NCBI GenBank assembly: GCA_015056415.1
Contig: SVGJ01000011.1
Location: 1 to 64,000 of the forward strand
From: Clostridiales bacterium
GTDB taxonomy: Bacteria > Bacillota > Clostridia > Christensenellales > Aristaeellaceae
Direction: 5' to 3'
Length of the DNA: 64,000 bases
The notes under the pieces are model-generated. The model worked only from the letters and a program-made list of their open reading frames with translations. It was not told the origin of the DNA and made no database searches. A program made the translations under genes and the position numbers. The stretch's first letter is position 1. Each line of letters begins with the position of its first letter. Below are positions 49,235 to 58,700 of this stretch, piece after piece.

Positions 49235-50788
49235 TTAGGCGAATGCGACGTAGGTGATTTCTTTGGTGCTGCAATTAACGTTGCCGCCCGTGATGGCATA
49301 GCCGGTGACGTTGCCTGCAGCGTCACGGATGGCGACGGTGCCGGTGGCTTGGAAGCTGGCGCCGGTCAGCACGGTGACGGTTCTGGTCGTAAGAGTCAGA
49401 CCATTGATGGTCAGCCGGTCGAATCTGCCGGTTGTGCAGTTCAGCAGGTTGATGCTTGCCGAATCCTTGACGGTCAGGTCGGAGGTGCGCAGCCAGCTGG
49501 CTGTGGTCAGACCGGATTCCAGATTGTCGATCCGGGCGAAGGCGGAGTTGAAGGCCTCCATGGTGACATAGCCGTCAAGCTCGATGCGGTCGGCCTTCAG
49601 GGAGATGGCATTGGCGTTGGCGGTGATCTGCCCGTCCATGAGCGTGATCTGGGCTGTGTTTTCAGCCACGCCGGAGCGCAGGGTGATCATGTCTTTGGCG
49701 CAGAGGGTGATATCGTTCTGGGCAGCGATGAGCAGCGACTTCTGCGTGTCCAGCTCGTCCCATTGCTCCACCACGCGCTTGCGGATGCGGGTGGTGTCCA
49801 CCACCAGGCTGGAGAGAAGGGTGGTGGCAGTTTGCGGCTTGTTGGCCAGGGTCACCTTCACCGCTTCGGGGGTGCCGTATACATCCGGCCAGGAGAGCGT
49901 TACGATACGCTGCGTCAGGGGCGTGGGATGATCCGGCAGACAAACGCGGCACATGCCGCCCAGACGGAAGCTGTCCAGCGCGGCGCCGGTGATCCCGCAC
50001 AGCTCGAGCGCCTCCAGCGAAACGGTGACCTGCGGGTTTTTGTGCTTGTCCAGATATTGCTGGCCACGGGTACGCAGCTCCGCCTCGCCCAGGTCGGCAT
50101 CGGCGGAAAGCTGGGCACTGACAGCTCCCCACTGGTCAATGGTATCAGCCACCAGGGGCTCGGCGATATCAGGTAGAAAGAGCTGCGTGCACAGCTCGGA
50201 CCGGTCTGTTTCCACCGTCAGGCTGCGGAGATTACGGGTCAGGCGGCACTCGGTGGCACAGGCCTCCGTCAGGGCCAGCAGATGCAGCGCCCAGGGCTGG
50301 GTGGTGTGGTCGAAGGCAAGGCGGTAATCAGGCAGAGCGTCCATCATTTCGGAAAGGGCGTCCAGCAGGCTGCCGCTTCCCTCGATGGTGACTTTCGTGC
50401 CGGAGGGTACCTCGATACGGCCGGCCTGCCACAGCTTCTGCTGGGAGAGGATCCCGCGGAACAGCTGCGGGACGGAAAGTGCCCCCTCTGCTTCCGGGGT
50501 GATGTACAGGCTGTCTGCCAGGGTGATGAGGCTGTGGGAGAGATACACCCGGGTGGAGGTCTGATAGTTGCGCTCCACCTGCTCCACACGGAACAGGCCG
50601 GCGCTCCCCTGAAGGGTGAACAGCTCCACGAACTGCCCGGTCTCCACCTGGGGCCCGGCGGCGGGCAGCGTCATCACCGCGGTGGAGAGGGGCGTCAGGT
50701 TCTCCTCGATGGACAGGGACGAGGGCTCCAGCCGGCACAGCTCACGAAGGCTGCGGTCCATCAGGCGGGGAAGGCGAATGTCTGTCAC
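49235..50788 (-). CDS. Phage tail endopeptidase/tail-tip protein (Tal/Prophage_tail type)
   Basis: 517 residues of the Prophage_tail (gp18/Tal) type, with an N-terminal tail-hub domain (about 1-330) and a C-terminal beta-helical region (GQITANANAISLKADRIELD, with repeated TV-rich strands). Many Tal proteins have an added wall-degrading domain; none is visible here. The start is GTG 50788, overlapping the Dit stop (GTGA). Confidence 0.78.
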   Translation of the reverse strand: MTDIRLPRLMDRSLRELCRLEPSSLSIEENLTPLSTAVMTLPAAGPQVETGQFVELFTLQGSAGLFRVEQVERNYQTSTRVYLSHSLITLADSLYITPEAEGALSVPQLFRGILSQQKLWQAGRIEVPSGTKVTIEGSGSLLDALSEMMDALPDYRLAFDHTTQPWALHLLALTEACATECRLTRNLRSLTVETDRSELCTQLFLPDIAEPLVADTIDQWGAVSAQLSADADLGEAELRTRGQQYLDKHKNPQVTVSLEALELCGITGAALDSFRLGGMCRVCLPDHPTPLTQRIVTLSWPDVYGTPEAVKVTLANKPQTATTLLSSLVVDTTRIRKRVVEQWDELDTQKSLLIAAQNDITLCAKDMITLRSGVAENTAQITLMDGQITANANAISLKADRIELDGYVTMEAFNSAFARIDNLESGLTTASWLRTSDLTVKDSASINLLNCTTGRFDRLTINGLTLTTRTVTVLTGASFQATGTVAIRDAAGNVTGYAITGGNVNCSTKEITYVAFA

Positions 50789-51546
50789 AGCCAGCGCCCC
50801 CTTGCGGAAAGAGTATAGTCACCGGTGGAAGCGCCGGTAACGGAGACCGTTACGGCATTGGCCTTGCGGCAATTCAGCAGCAGGTCGTCGCTGCTTTGCG
50901 GCGTACGGCAGGCAAGCACGTCCGCTCCGTTCACCGTGGCGGAGAGAAAGCCGTTTTCATGGCTGATGATGAGCTCCTGTCCGGTGTTGATCGGCAGGTC
51001 GGAGAAAACGATGCTGCTCAGGGGCGTGGTAACGCTCAGCGTGATCTTGCCGGAGGTGGAGCCGCACTTCCACCGCAGATCCAGCGGACAGCAGGGCGCG
51101 TCGCCCGGCGGGGTGATGACAGGGGAGGCCTGCCCGGCCTGGACGGGGATGGCTTCCTCCCAGTAGGGCGAAGCGCAGGCGATGAAGGAGACGGAGCAGG
51201 CATCGGTCCACTTCAGGGCGCTCTGCACGGCGGGCAGGGTTTCGGCTTCCACCAGCAGGCGCTGGCCGGGGCGGTCGCCCAGGGAAAGCCAGCGCCCCTG
51301 GGCCCAGGCGCGGATGTCCTGCATGATGGCTTTGCGGCGGGCCGGGGAATATTCCCGGATGGCAAAGCGCACAGTGATGCTCAGCGAATTGCGGCTGCGC
51401 CGGGTGACGAACTGACCGTCTCCCAAGGCCCGGGAGGCCGTGGTGAACTGGCGGGATGGCGTTTCCTCCTGTACGTCGAGGACGCGGATGGCCGGATGGA
51501 CGTCCTGCAGGCCCAGGCCGTCGAGCCATACTTGATAACGGGTCAT
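50785..51546 (-). CDS. Phage distal tail (Dit)-like protein
   Basis: 253 residues. The N-terminal beta-barrel (DVQEETPSRQFTTASRALGD, then RRSRNSLSITVRFAIR) is typical of Dit proteins that form the hub at the tail end, and the C-terminal region has a galectin-like fold. AAGGAGGTGCAC precedes ATG 51546. It is the first clearly phage-derived gene of the module in transcription order. Confidence 0.72.
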   Translation of the reverse strand: MTRYQVWLDGLGLQDVHPAIRVLDVQEETPSRQFTTASRALGDGQFVTRRSRNSLSITVRFAIREYSPARRKAIMQDIRAWAQGRWLSLGDRPGQRLLVEAETLPAVQSALKWTDACSVSFIACASPYWEEAIPVQAGQASPVITPPGDAPCCPLDLRWKCGSTSGKITLSVTTPLSSIVFSDLPINTGQELIISHENGFLSATVNGADVLACRTPQSSDDLLLNCRKANAVTVSVTGASTGDYTLSARGRWL

Positions 51547-51563
51547 GTGCACCTCCTTGTGCT

Positions 51564-51659
51564 TCAGGCGGACGGAGCGTCCGCGGGCGGTCTGTATGCC
51601 TGATACGCGGCGGAACGCAGCGGATCAGGGCGGGGAAAGGGGAAGATCCGGGTCGGCAT
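51564..51659 (-). CDS. 31-residue micro-ORF preceding the tail module
   Basis: MPTRIFPFPRPDPLRSAAYQ then AYRPPADAPSA. AAAGGAGGTCTGCCC precedes ATG 51659 at ideal spacing. It is Pro-rich and lies between the hairpin at 51686-51714 and the Dit gene. It may be a leader peptide or a remnant of a longer tail gene. Function unknown. Confidence 0.5.
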   Translation of the reverse strand: MPTRIFPFPRPDPLRSAAYQAYRPPADAPSA

Positions 51660-51685
51660 GGGCAGACCTCCTTTAGGAAAATGAA

Positions 51686-51714
51686 ACAGAGCCAGGTCAT
51701 TGACCCAGCTCTGT
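51686..51714 (-). terminator. Hairpin between the flippase and tail genes
   Basis: ACAGAGC-CA-GGTCA, one T, TGACC-CA-GCTCTGT (51686-51714). On the minus strand it is followed by TTTCATTTTCC. It probably ends the flippase transcript, so the tail module needs its own promoter, which I did not find. Confidence 0.6.
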
Positions 51715-51776
51715 TGATAGCAGTTTAGCATGATCGCACCGGACGTGCAACGACAGGTGCGGACATGATGGACGGA

Positions 51777-53048
51777 TTATGCCTGCCTTGCCCGGCGGAG
51801 GATGGCGGCGTCCCAGGTGACGGAGAAGAGCTGACCGGCCATGCTGGCCAGCGCAGCGCCAAAGAGCCGCAGCTGTGGGCTGGACGCCAGAAGAGCCAGG
51901 CACAGCATGGAAAGCACGCTGCTGATGACTGTTCCGGTGAGGGCCTGTCGCTGCAGTCCCAGGCCGGTGATAACGCCCATCTGTACCTGATGAATGGCAA
52001 AAAGCACCGTGATGGGACACAGAACGCGCAAAAGCGGTGCCAGGGCGGGTGTGCGGTACAGGTGAAGGCTGATGAGGTCGGCGCCGAAAAACAGCACGAC
52101 CGCGCTGACAAGACCAATGCCCAGGGCAGGGAACAGCAGGCGGCGCATGGTGCAGCGCAGGGCGCGGGGGTCGTTCTCACAGCGGGAGATGGCAGGGGTG
52201 GTGACCATGCACAGGGCGCTGGTGACCACGCCGGGCAGCAGCATCATGGGCATGGCCATGCCGGTAAGCAGGCCGAACTGCGCGGTGGCCGCCGCAGCGC
52301 TGAGCCCGGAGCGGCGCAGGCAGACCGGCAGCAGCACGGCCTCCAGTGCCCGTGTGCCTGTGAGACACAGCCGGGCGAGCGTGGTGGGCGCGGCCAGCTG
52401 GAAGATCTGCCTCTGCAGGGCGTGGCTGGGCGCGGTCAGCTGACGGCGCAGGGGGATCATCCGGCGGAAGATCAGCACCACCACCAGCGCGGCAACGGTC
52501 TCGGCTGCGCCGGGCAGCGCGGCGGTTATGCCGACCCCCGCACGACGGAAACACAGAACCAGCGCAATGGAAAGCACAAAGCGTACGCCTTGCTCAGCAC
52601 ACTCGGCAGCGGCGGGGAGCAGCGTGTTCTCCTGGCCGTAGCAATAGCCGCAGTATACGCCGCAAAGCCCCAGCAGCAGGATGTCCGGCGCGGTGAAAAG
52701 GATGGCCGGCAGTGTGCGCAGATCGCCCAGCATCCACGCCATGCATGGAGAGAGCAGGAACAGCGCCGGGGTCAGCCACAGGGCGAGCCTGGAAATGAGA
52801 TGCAGACCGGCACGGAGAACGCTGGGCTGGTCGACGGAGGGATGCTTGGCGGTGAGGCGGCTCATGGCGGAGGGAATGCCCGCGGTGACCGGCGTGAGCG
52901 CCAGCATACCCACGGAGTTGGCCATTTCCATCACGCCAAGGGCCTCTGCACCCATCCACCGGGCCAGCAGCAGCCGCAGGATGAAGCCCAGCCCACGGGT
53001 CAGGCCGTTGCCCAGGGTGAGGATCAGGGCTTGTTTGGCAAGGTTCAC
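51777..53048 (-). CDS. MOP-superfamily flippase, SpoVB/MurJ-like
   Basis: About 423 residues with 12-14 membrane helices of the MATE/MVF fold. The N-terminal LAKQALILTLGNGLTRGLGF and GVMEMANSVGMLALTPVTAG are typical of SpoVB/MurJ polysaccharide or lipid II flippases. GTG 53048 is chosen because GGAGG lies eight bases upstream; ATG 53054 and 53066 are alternatives too close to that site. It is divergent from comEB. A sporulation (SpoVB) or vegetative role cannot be told apart. Confidence 0.82.
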   Translation of the reverse strand: MNLAKQALILTLGNGLTRGLGFILRLLLARWMGAEALGVMEMANSVGMLALTPVTAGIPSAMSRLTAKHPSVDQPSVLRAGLHLISRLALWLTPALFLLSPCMAWMLGDLRTLPAILFTAPDILLLGLCGVYCGYCYGQENTLLPAAAECAEQGVRFVLSIALVLCFRRAGVGITAALPGAAETVAALVVVLIFRRMIPLRRQLTAPSHALQRQIFQLAAPTTLARLCLTGTRALEAVLLPVCLRRSGLSAAAATAQFGLLTGMAMPMMLLPGVVTSALCMVTTPAISRCENDPRALRCTMRRLLFPALGIGLVSAVVLFFGADLISLHLYRTPALAPLLRVLCPITVLFAIHQVQMGVITGLGLQRQALTGTVISSVLSMLCLALLASSPQLRLFGAALASMAGQLFSVTWDAAILRRARQA

Positions 53049-53095
53049 GCGCATCGCCTCCATTCGGGGAAGCATATGCACCCGCCGCGCGGAAA

Positions 53096-53124
53096 TTGAC
53101 AAGCAGGCCCTGACTATGTATAAT
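53096..53124 (+). promoter_or_regulatory. comEB promoter
   Basis: TTGACA (53096-53101), 17 bp, TATAAT (53119-53124); perfect consensus. Confidence 0.9.
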
Positions 53125-53153
53125 GAGAAAAAACGTTGAAGGCGGCGAATGAT

Positions 53154-53624
53154 ATGGATAAGTGGGACAGCAGATTTATGGAAATGGCACACGTGATCGC
53201 AGGCTGGACGAGCTGCTATGTGGAGGGCAGGAGCATCGGCTGCGTGATCGTGAAGGACAAGCGCATCATGACCACCGGCTATAACGGCGCCCCTGCCGGC
53301 CTGAAGACCTGCCGCGAGCGCAAGGAATGCATGCGCCGCAAGCTGGGCATCCAGTCCGGAACCCGGGCGGAACTGTGCTATGCCATCCATGCTGAACAGA
53401 ATGCCATCATCCAGGCGGCGAAGCTGGGCGTCTCCATCGATGGAGCGACGCTGTACTGCACCCATCAGCCCTGCAGCGTCTGCGCGAAGATGATCATCAA
53501 CGCGGGCATCAAGCGTGTGGTGTATCAGGAAGGCTATCCGGACTCCTTCTCCCTGGAGATCTTTGCGGAGGCGGGTATCCTGCTGGAGAAATTCGACCCG
53601 GCCACCGCGCCTGCAACTAACTGA
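53154..53624 (+). CDS. comEB: dCMP deaminase (ComEB family)
   Basis: 156 residues. Zinc-dependent cytidine/deoxycytidylate deaminase: HAEQNAI near residue 78 and CTHQPCSVCAKMI near 105 hold the zinc ligands and catalytic Glu. GYNGAPAGLKTC near 42 is the substrate motif. It supplies dUMP for dTMP synthesis. ATG 53154 is preferred; TTG 53136 is in frame but lacks a standard site. GAAGGCGGCGAATGAT lies upstream. Confidence 0.92.
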   Translation: MDKWDSRFMEMAHVIAGWTSCYVEGRSIGCVIVKDKRIMTTGYNGAPAGLKTCRERKECMRRKLGIQSGTRAELCYAIHAEQNAIIQAAKLGVSIDGATLYCTHQPCSVCAKMIINAGIKRVVYQEGYPDSFSLEIFAEAGILLEKFDPATAPATN

Positions 53625-53628
53625 CAAC

Positions 53629-53664
53629 ACAAAAAGCAGCTTGCACAGGCAAGCTGCTTTTTGT
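53629..53664. terminator. Bidirectional terminator
   Basis: ACAAAAAGCAGCTTGC (53629-53644), ACAG loop, GCAAGCTGCTTTTTGT (53649-53664): a perfect 16-bp stem. Confidence 0.95.
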
Positions 53665-53673
53665 ATGCGCCAA

Positions 53674-54927
53674 TCAGGGCAGGAGCTGCTCCAGGGTCAT
53701 GGCGGTCCGGTACAGGCGGAGTTCGTCCGCGCCGTAGAGGATGAGGCCTCTGGGTACGCCGTGGCCGTCAGTCTTTTGACCTGCGAGGGCAACGGAAGCC
53801 AGCCCACAGAAATGCATGATGTTGGTAGGGCCGGTCATGATCACAGCATCCACGTCCTGCAACTCATGCCGGGTGACGCGGATCGCCCGCTCACGCTGCT
53901 CCATGGCCTGGAGATAAGGCTCGCCCCGCAGACCGCAAGGGGTTTTGTCCAGCGCCTGCTGAAGGAGCGTAATGCCATATTTCATCATTGTTCCGGGGTT
54001 CTCCAGATAGCAGGCAACGATCTCCCGGAGCGTTCTGCGCGAGGCGGCGGAGGAACGAAGGTAGTCTTCCAGGTGAGGCATGAACTCCCATTGCATGATG
54101 ATCTGCTGCAGGGGCGTAGGCTCCTGCAGGATCTCCCTGACGGTCGCGCCGCGGCTGCGGAGCCGGTTTAGGGTTTCATGCAGGAAAGCCTTCTGGCCGG
54201 GAGAGACCATATCGTTGTTGGCTGTGTTGACGGCGATGCGCAGGCTGCTTGCGGCGCAGGACTGCACCTTGGGAAGGGGAGCATCGCGCATGGCGTTGTA
54301 CAGGGCCAGCGCGGTGGAAAAGTCCCGGGCCAGGGAGCCCACGCTGTCCAGCGTACGGGCAATGGGAACCACGCCCTGCCAGGGCAGCGTGCCGGCGGGC
54401 GGCTTCAGGCCGCAGACGCCATTGGCCTGGGCGCAGGCGACGATGGAGAAGGAGGTGTCCGTACCCACGGCGGCTGGGACGATCCCTGCGGCAACCGCCA
54501 CCGCCGAGCCGCTGGAGGAGCCGGATGGGCTCAGAGCCGGATCGGCGGCATGGATGACCTGGCCGCCGCGGGAACTGTATCCTCCCGGCATGCCGGCGGT
54601 GGTGTAATTGGCGAACTCGGTCATGTTTGTCTTGCCCAGAATCACAGCGCCTCTGCGGCGGAGGCTGCGGATAACGGGCGCGTCACAGGCGGCGATATTG
54701 TCGGCCAGGGCGAGGCTTCCGGCGGAAGTGTGCAACCCGGCCACGTCGATGTTATCCTTCACAAGAATAGGACAGGGGAAGGGCAGCTGCTGCCCCTGGG
54801 CAAGCTGTCTGTCGATCAGCCTTGCCTGATCAGGCGCGGTAGGGTCGAGCTCCGCGATGCAGTTGAGCATGGCGCGCGCCTGCGCTCTTTCCAGGGCCGC
54901 GGCGGTCTTCTCCAGCATGGTGCACAA
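53674..54927 (-). CDS. Amidase signature family protein
   Basis: About 417 residues. The Ser-cisSer-Lys triad is present: Lys in LVKDNIDVAG near residue 57, cis-Ser in SPSGSSSGSAVAVAAG near 140 and the nucleophile Ser in GTDTSFSIVACA near 162. It resembles GatA-type and other amidases, but the region GTDTSFS replaces the usual GTDTGGS, and there are no gatB or gatC genes, so a glutamyl-tRNA amidotransferase role is unlikely. TTG 54927 has AGGAGAG at eight bases; ATG 54918 is an alternative. Confidence 0.8.
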   Translation of the reverse strand: MCTMLEKTAAALERAQARAMLNCIAELDPTAPDQARLIDRQLAQGQQLPFPCPILVKDNIDVAGLHTSAGSLALADNIAACDAPVIRSLRRRGAVILGKTNMTEFANYTTAGMPGGYSSRGGQVIHAADPALSPSGSSSGSAVAVAAGIVPAAVGTDTSFSIVACAQANGVCGLKPPAGTLPWQGVVPIARTLDSVGSLARDFSTALALYNAMRDAPLPKVQSCAASSLRIAVNTANNDMVSPGQKAFLHETLNRLRSRGATVREILQEPTPLQQIIMQWEFMPHLEDYLRSSAASRRTLREIVACYLENPGTMMKYGITLLQQALDKTPCGLRGEPYLQAMEQRERAIRVTRHELQDVDAVIMTGPTNIMHFCGLASVALAGQKTDGHGVPRGLILYGADELRLYRTAMTLEQLLP

Positions 54928-54953
54928 TACGGACGCTCTCCTCTCCTGAACGC

Positions 54954-55733
54954 TTATTTTGCCTTGGGGTTGGGCTCCTGACCGACACACCAGCCCCGGA
55001 GCTTGTTGACGGTGCGCTCCACAGCGTCCTGGCTGTTGTACCAGGGCTCGTCCAGGAAACGGTAGTCGAATTTCTTGATGAACCAGCTGATATCCTCCTG
55101 CATACGATCCAGGTTGGAGGATTCCATGGCGGTGAGCTTTTCGATGAATCCGGCTACCTCCTTGGCGGGGAGCTCCTGGGGCGCCCACTGGATCAACGTG
55201 GCCATGTGGGGCAGGCAGACGGCCTTGGAGCCGTTGAACCTGTTGCGGAACTCGGTATCGTTCTGATACAGGTGGAAGAAGGTGTGCATATAGCGGTTCA
55301 TGTTTTCCTCGATGCTGTCGCACAGGATGCAGCTGGAGGCCATGGCGTCCAGCTCACCGGCGATCTTCTCCATATCGGCTCTGGCGGAGTTGCCCTTCTT
55401 GAGCCGATCCAGCATGGAGGCGCTGGAATAAGCCTTGGCGGCCTTGTTCAGCGCGGCGAATGCCTTGGCGGTGCGCTGGCGGGTCTCGGCCAGGTGGGAT
55501 TCCAGCATCAGCGCGTGGCCAAGACGGTTGCTCATGCTGAAGAGCATGGCGTGGTGATGGGGGCAGAAGCCCTTGTCATTGACCTGGATGCGGGTGTCCG
55601 GCTCCATGACGGAGGCGCCCAGGTAGCGCTCGGCCTCACCCAGCTCGGTCTTGCGGCGCAGGGCACAGAGCAGGCACTCGCCCTCCAGCTTCAGGGAATC
55701 CCACACGGGAATGGTGTCGATATGGTATCTCAT
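54954..55733 (-). CDS. DUF6062 cysteine-rich protein
   Basis: 259 residues, soluble, alpha-helical, with four Cys pairs or Cys-His motifs: GECLLCAL near residue 19, KGFCPHHHAML near 56, SCILCDSIEEN near 138 and VCLPHMATL near 182. The pattern is that of DUF6062. It may bind metal or a cluster; its role is unknown. A weak AAGAGTGATCGCAA site precedes ATG 55733. Downstream is the amidase gene, 26 bases away. Confidence 0.75.
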   Translation of the reverse strand: MRYHIDTIPVWDSLKLEGECLLCALRRKTELGEAERYLGASVMEPDTRIQVNDKGFCPHHHAMLFSMSNRLGHALMLESHLAETRQRTAKAFAALNKAAKAYSSASMLDRLKKGNSARADMEKIAGELDAMASSCILCDSIEENMNRYMHTFFHLYQNDTEFRNRFNGSKAVCLPHMATLIQWAPQELPAKEVAGFIEKLTAMESSNLDRMQEDISWFIKKFDYRFLDEPWYNSQDAVERTVNKLRGWCVGQEPNPKAK

Positions 55734-55771
55734 TTGCGATCACTCTTCTTTACATACGTTTCATTTCAGGT

Positions 55772-58700
55772 TTATTTGGCGGGAAGGGCCGCCTCGGAAT
55801 AGAGCAAGGAGAGGGTCTCCTGATCGGCGATGCCGGTCTGCTTCAGGCCGTTGCGCTTCTGGAACTGCTTCACGCGCTGGACGCAGGTATCGTTATAAGA
55901 GGCGCTCAGGTCCGCGTTCTTCTTGAAGTAGCCCAGCTCCTGCAGGCGTTCCTTCAGGGCGATCACGTCATCGCCCTTGCTGCCCTTCTTCAGGGTTTCG
56001 TACTGGACGACTGTTCTGCCCTCGCGTTCCACCAGCTTGATCTCGGAAATGGCCACGTCTGTCTTGTACTTGGTGCCCTTGTAGATGCTGATAACGCGGA
56101 GCTTCACGGCGGAGACGTTCTCGCGGTGGCCAAGCTGCAGGATCTGCCAGTCCTTGCGGGCCTTGTCGTCCTTCAGGGTCAGCTTGATCTCGTCCTTGTA
56201 GTCGCTTTCACCCTCATAGAGGAAGCTGACGCCGATCTGCTTGGGTCGGCAGTTGGCGGTGTACTGGTCGTTGTTGTTGGTGATGCGCCAGAAGCCGTTC
56301 TTGATCCACAATTCATCCACTGTGCCGGTGGAACGGAGGGTGATCTCCAGCGCCGCGTTGCCCAGCTTCATTTTCTTGGTGGAGAACTGCCAGCAGGTGG
56401 TTTCATCGCCGTCAATGGTCATGGCGCCGCTGAAGTCGTTCACGTTGCTGACCACGCGGGAGTTGGCGATGGCTGTCTTGATCCGATGCTCGAAGGCGCC
56501 CTCAATGCCCTCGATGGCCATGCGGACGGGAACGGCCGTGGGTGCGGGCGTGGCGGTGATCTCCACAGACGCTGCCGTGACGGGAACAGCGGTGATCTCC
56601 ACAGGCGCTGCCGTAACGGGAACGGCGGTCACATCCGGCTGGGGCTGGGATACGGCTTCGGTATTGACGGGATCGGGCGTGGGCTGGGAGATCGCGGTGG
56701 GGTCGGGAGCGGGCTGCGCGACGGCGGTGGCTGCGGGGGCGGATGCATGGGTGCTTACGCCCAGCGTGCGCAGGGTCTCGATGTCCGCCATGAGCACAGG
56801 ACGGACGCCTATATGGTCATGATCCACGATCGTGCCGTAGGTGCCAACAGCACCGCGGTTGGAGACAGTCAGGACATAGCTGCTGCTCCAGCCCTGTGTG
56901 CGCAGGAACCATTGCATATGACCGGCGTTCATATAGTATTTATCGACCTTGGCCAAGGTGTAGGCCGTGGGCTGCGCCAGACGGCCTGTATCGCCCCTGA
57001 GAAGCGAGAAGGCCTCACCGTAGGAAAGCAGGAACACGTGACTGTTGGTCCTGTATTCGCCGCGCTGCGTGCCGGTAGAGGGATTGTCGGGATTGAAGGT
57101 TTCCGTCTCGATGATGGCGGAGCGCTCCGTATCGGTGAAGGCGCTCTGATAGAAATCGCCGTTCAGCCAGGCGAACAGATCGGATTCCTCCCAGGCGGTG
57201 GGCTCGTTGTAGCGGGAGAATCGCATGGATTCCAGGATGTTTTCGCTCATCAGCATGGCCTGGCCGTCCTCGTTCTTCAGCACGCGCCAAAGGATGGGCT
57301 CGGTGCCGTTGGAAAGGTCGTTGTCCTGCTCGTAGGAGCCGAGGTAGACCTGGGAGCCGACCTGGCAGAAGGGATCGGCAGGTTCGGGGGCGGGCCCGTC
57401 GATCCTGACCCACACGGCGGCTCTTACCACAGGCTGAACGCTGCTGTATTGCTTGGTGAAGTCCACGTAGTGGCCATAGTACTCCATCTGCCCCATGGAA
57501 TCCACATAAGCGACCATGCTGTTGTCATTACCGGGGGTACGGGTCAGCCAGAAGGCGTTTTTCTTATCGTTGATGGTGGCGCCCTCGGCGATGGCGGAGG
57601 CCGTGGCCCCGGAGGTGCGTTTGCTATCGCTGGAGAAGTAGTACAGCGCTTCGTCCAGGCTCAGCAGGAAGACCCGGTCCAGCGTGTCGTTGCCGCCCTT
57701 GGCGTCGGTGTCGGGGTTGTCGGGGTTGGTGTTGAGCGTTTCGACGATCAGGGATTTTTCCACATCAGAGAATGCCTGCTGGTAGAACTCGCCATTGAGC
57801 CACTGGCGCAGGTCGCTGGTTTCCCAGGTGACGTCCTCGCGGGTCTCGTTGTAGCGTCTCATGGTGATGCCGGCACTCACCAGCAATGCCATGCCGTCGC
57901 GGCGGTCAACGATGCTCCAGCTCAGTTCCTCAGGGCCGTTGCCGGGATCATTATCCAGCTCATAGCGGCCAAAGTCCGTTCCGCGCTGGGTATCGGACAG
58001 CACAAGGCCGTTGGCGGTGTAATCGGGCACGGGGGTGGGGGTGGGCGTGGGCGCGGGGAGGCCGTTGATGAACTCATCCGCGGTCATGCTCACCGAGGAA
58101 ACCACGGCGACCTGGTTCATCAGATCGCTGACGATGGTGTCCGCGATCTCCTGGCAGGGCGTGAAGCCGCCGTTGTAGGTCTCGGCAAAGACGCACATCA
58201 CGCCGCTGCCGGTATCGATCATGATGGCAACGAGGCCGTCCTTGGTATCCTCGCCGCGCACCATGCGCATGCCGTTGGACAGCTGCATATCGGCGTAAGT
58301 CATGCGCTGCTGGGTGCGGGAATTGAACTTGCGGAACACATGGGCGATCAGGTCGTCCCCGGCGCCCTCGGTGCGGAGCTTGTCAGCCGGATACCAGTAT
58401 ACGTTCATCTCCGCATACTCGCCGAATTTATAGTAGATGTTTTCTGCGCCGATGGAGGAAACGTTGCTTCCCGTCCACTTGGGCATAGCCAGCTTCAACC
58501 CGCCCATATCGACATAGTGATCGATCTCCCAGGGCGCGATGGGCTTGGGCGTGGGCGAGGGGGTGGGCGCTGCGGTGACGATCACGGCGGAGGAATCCAT
58601 GGGCGAAAGACGCAGCGTGCTGATGACACGATCCATGTGGAAGGCGACCAGCTCGTCAAGACTACGATCGGTGGAGGAAACAGAAACCTCGATCACGCCA

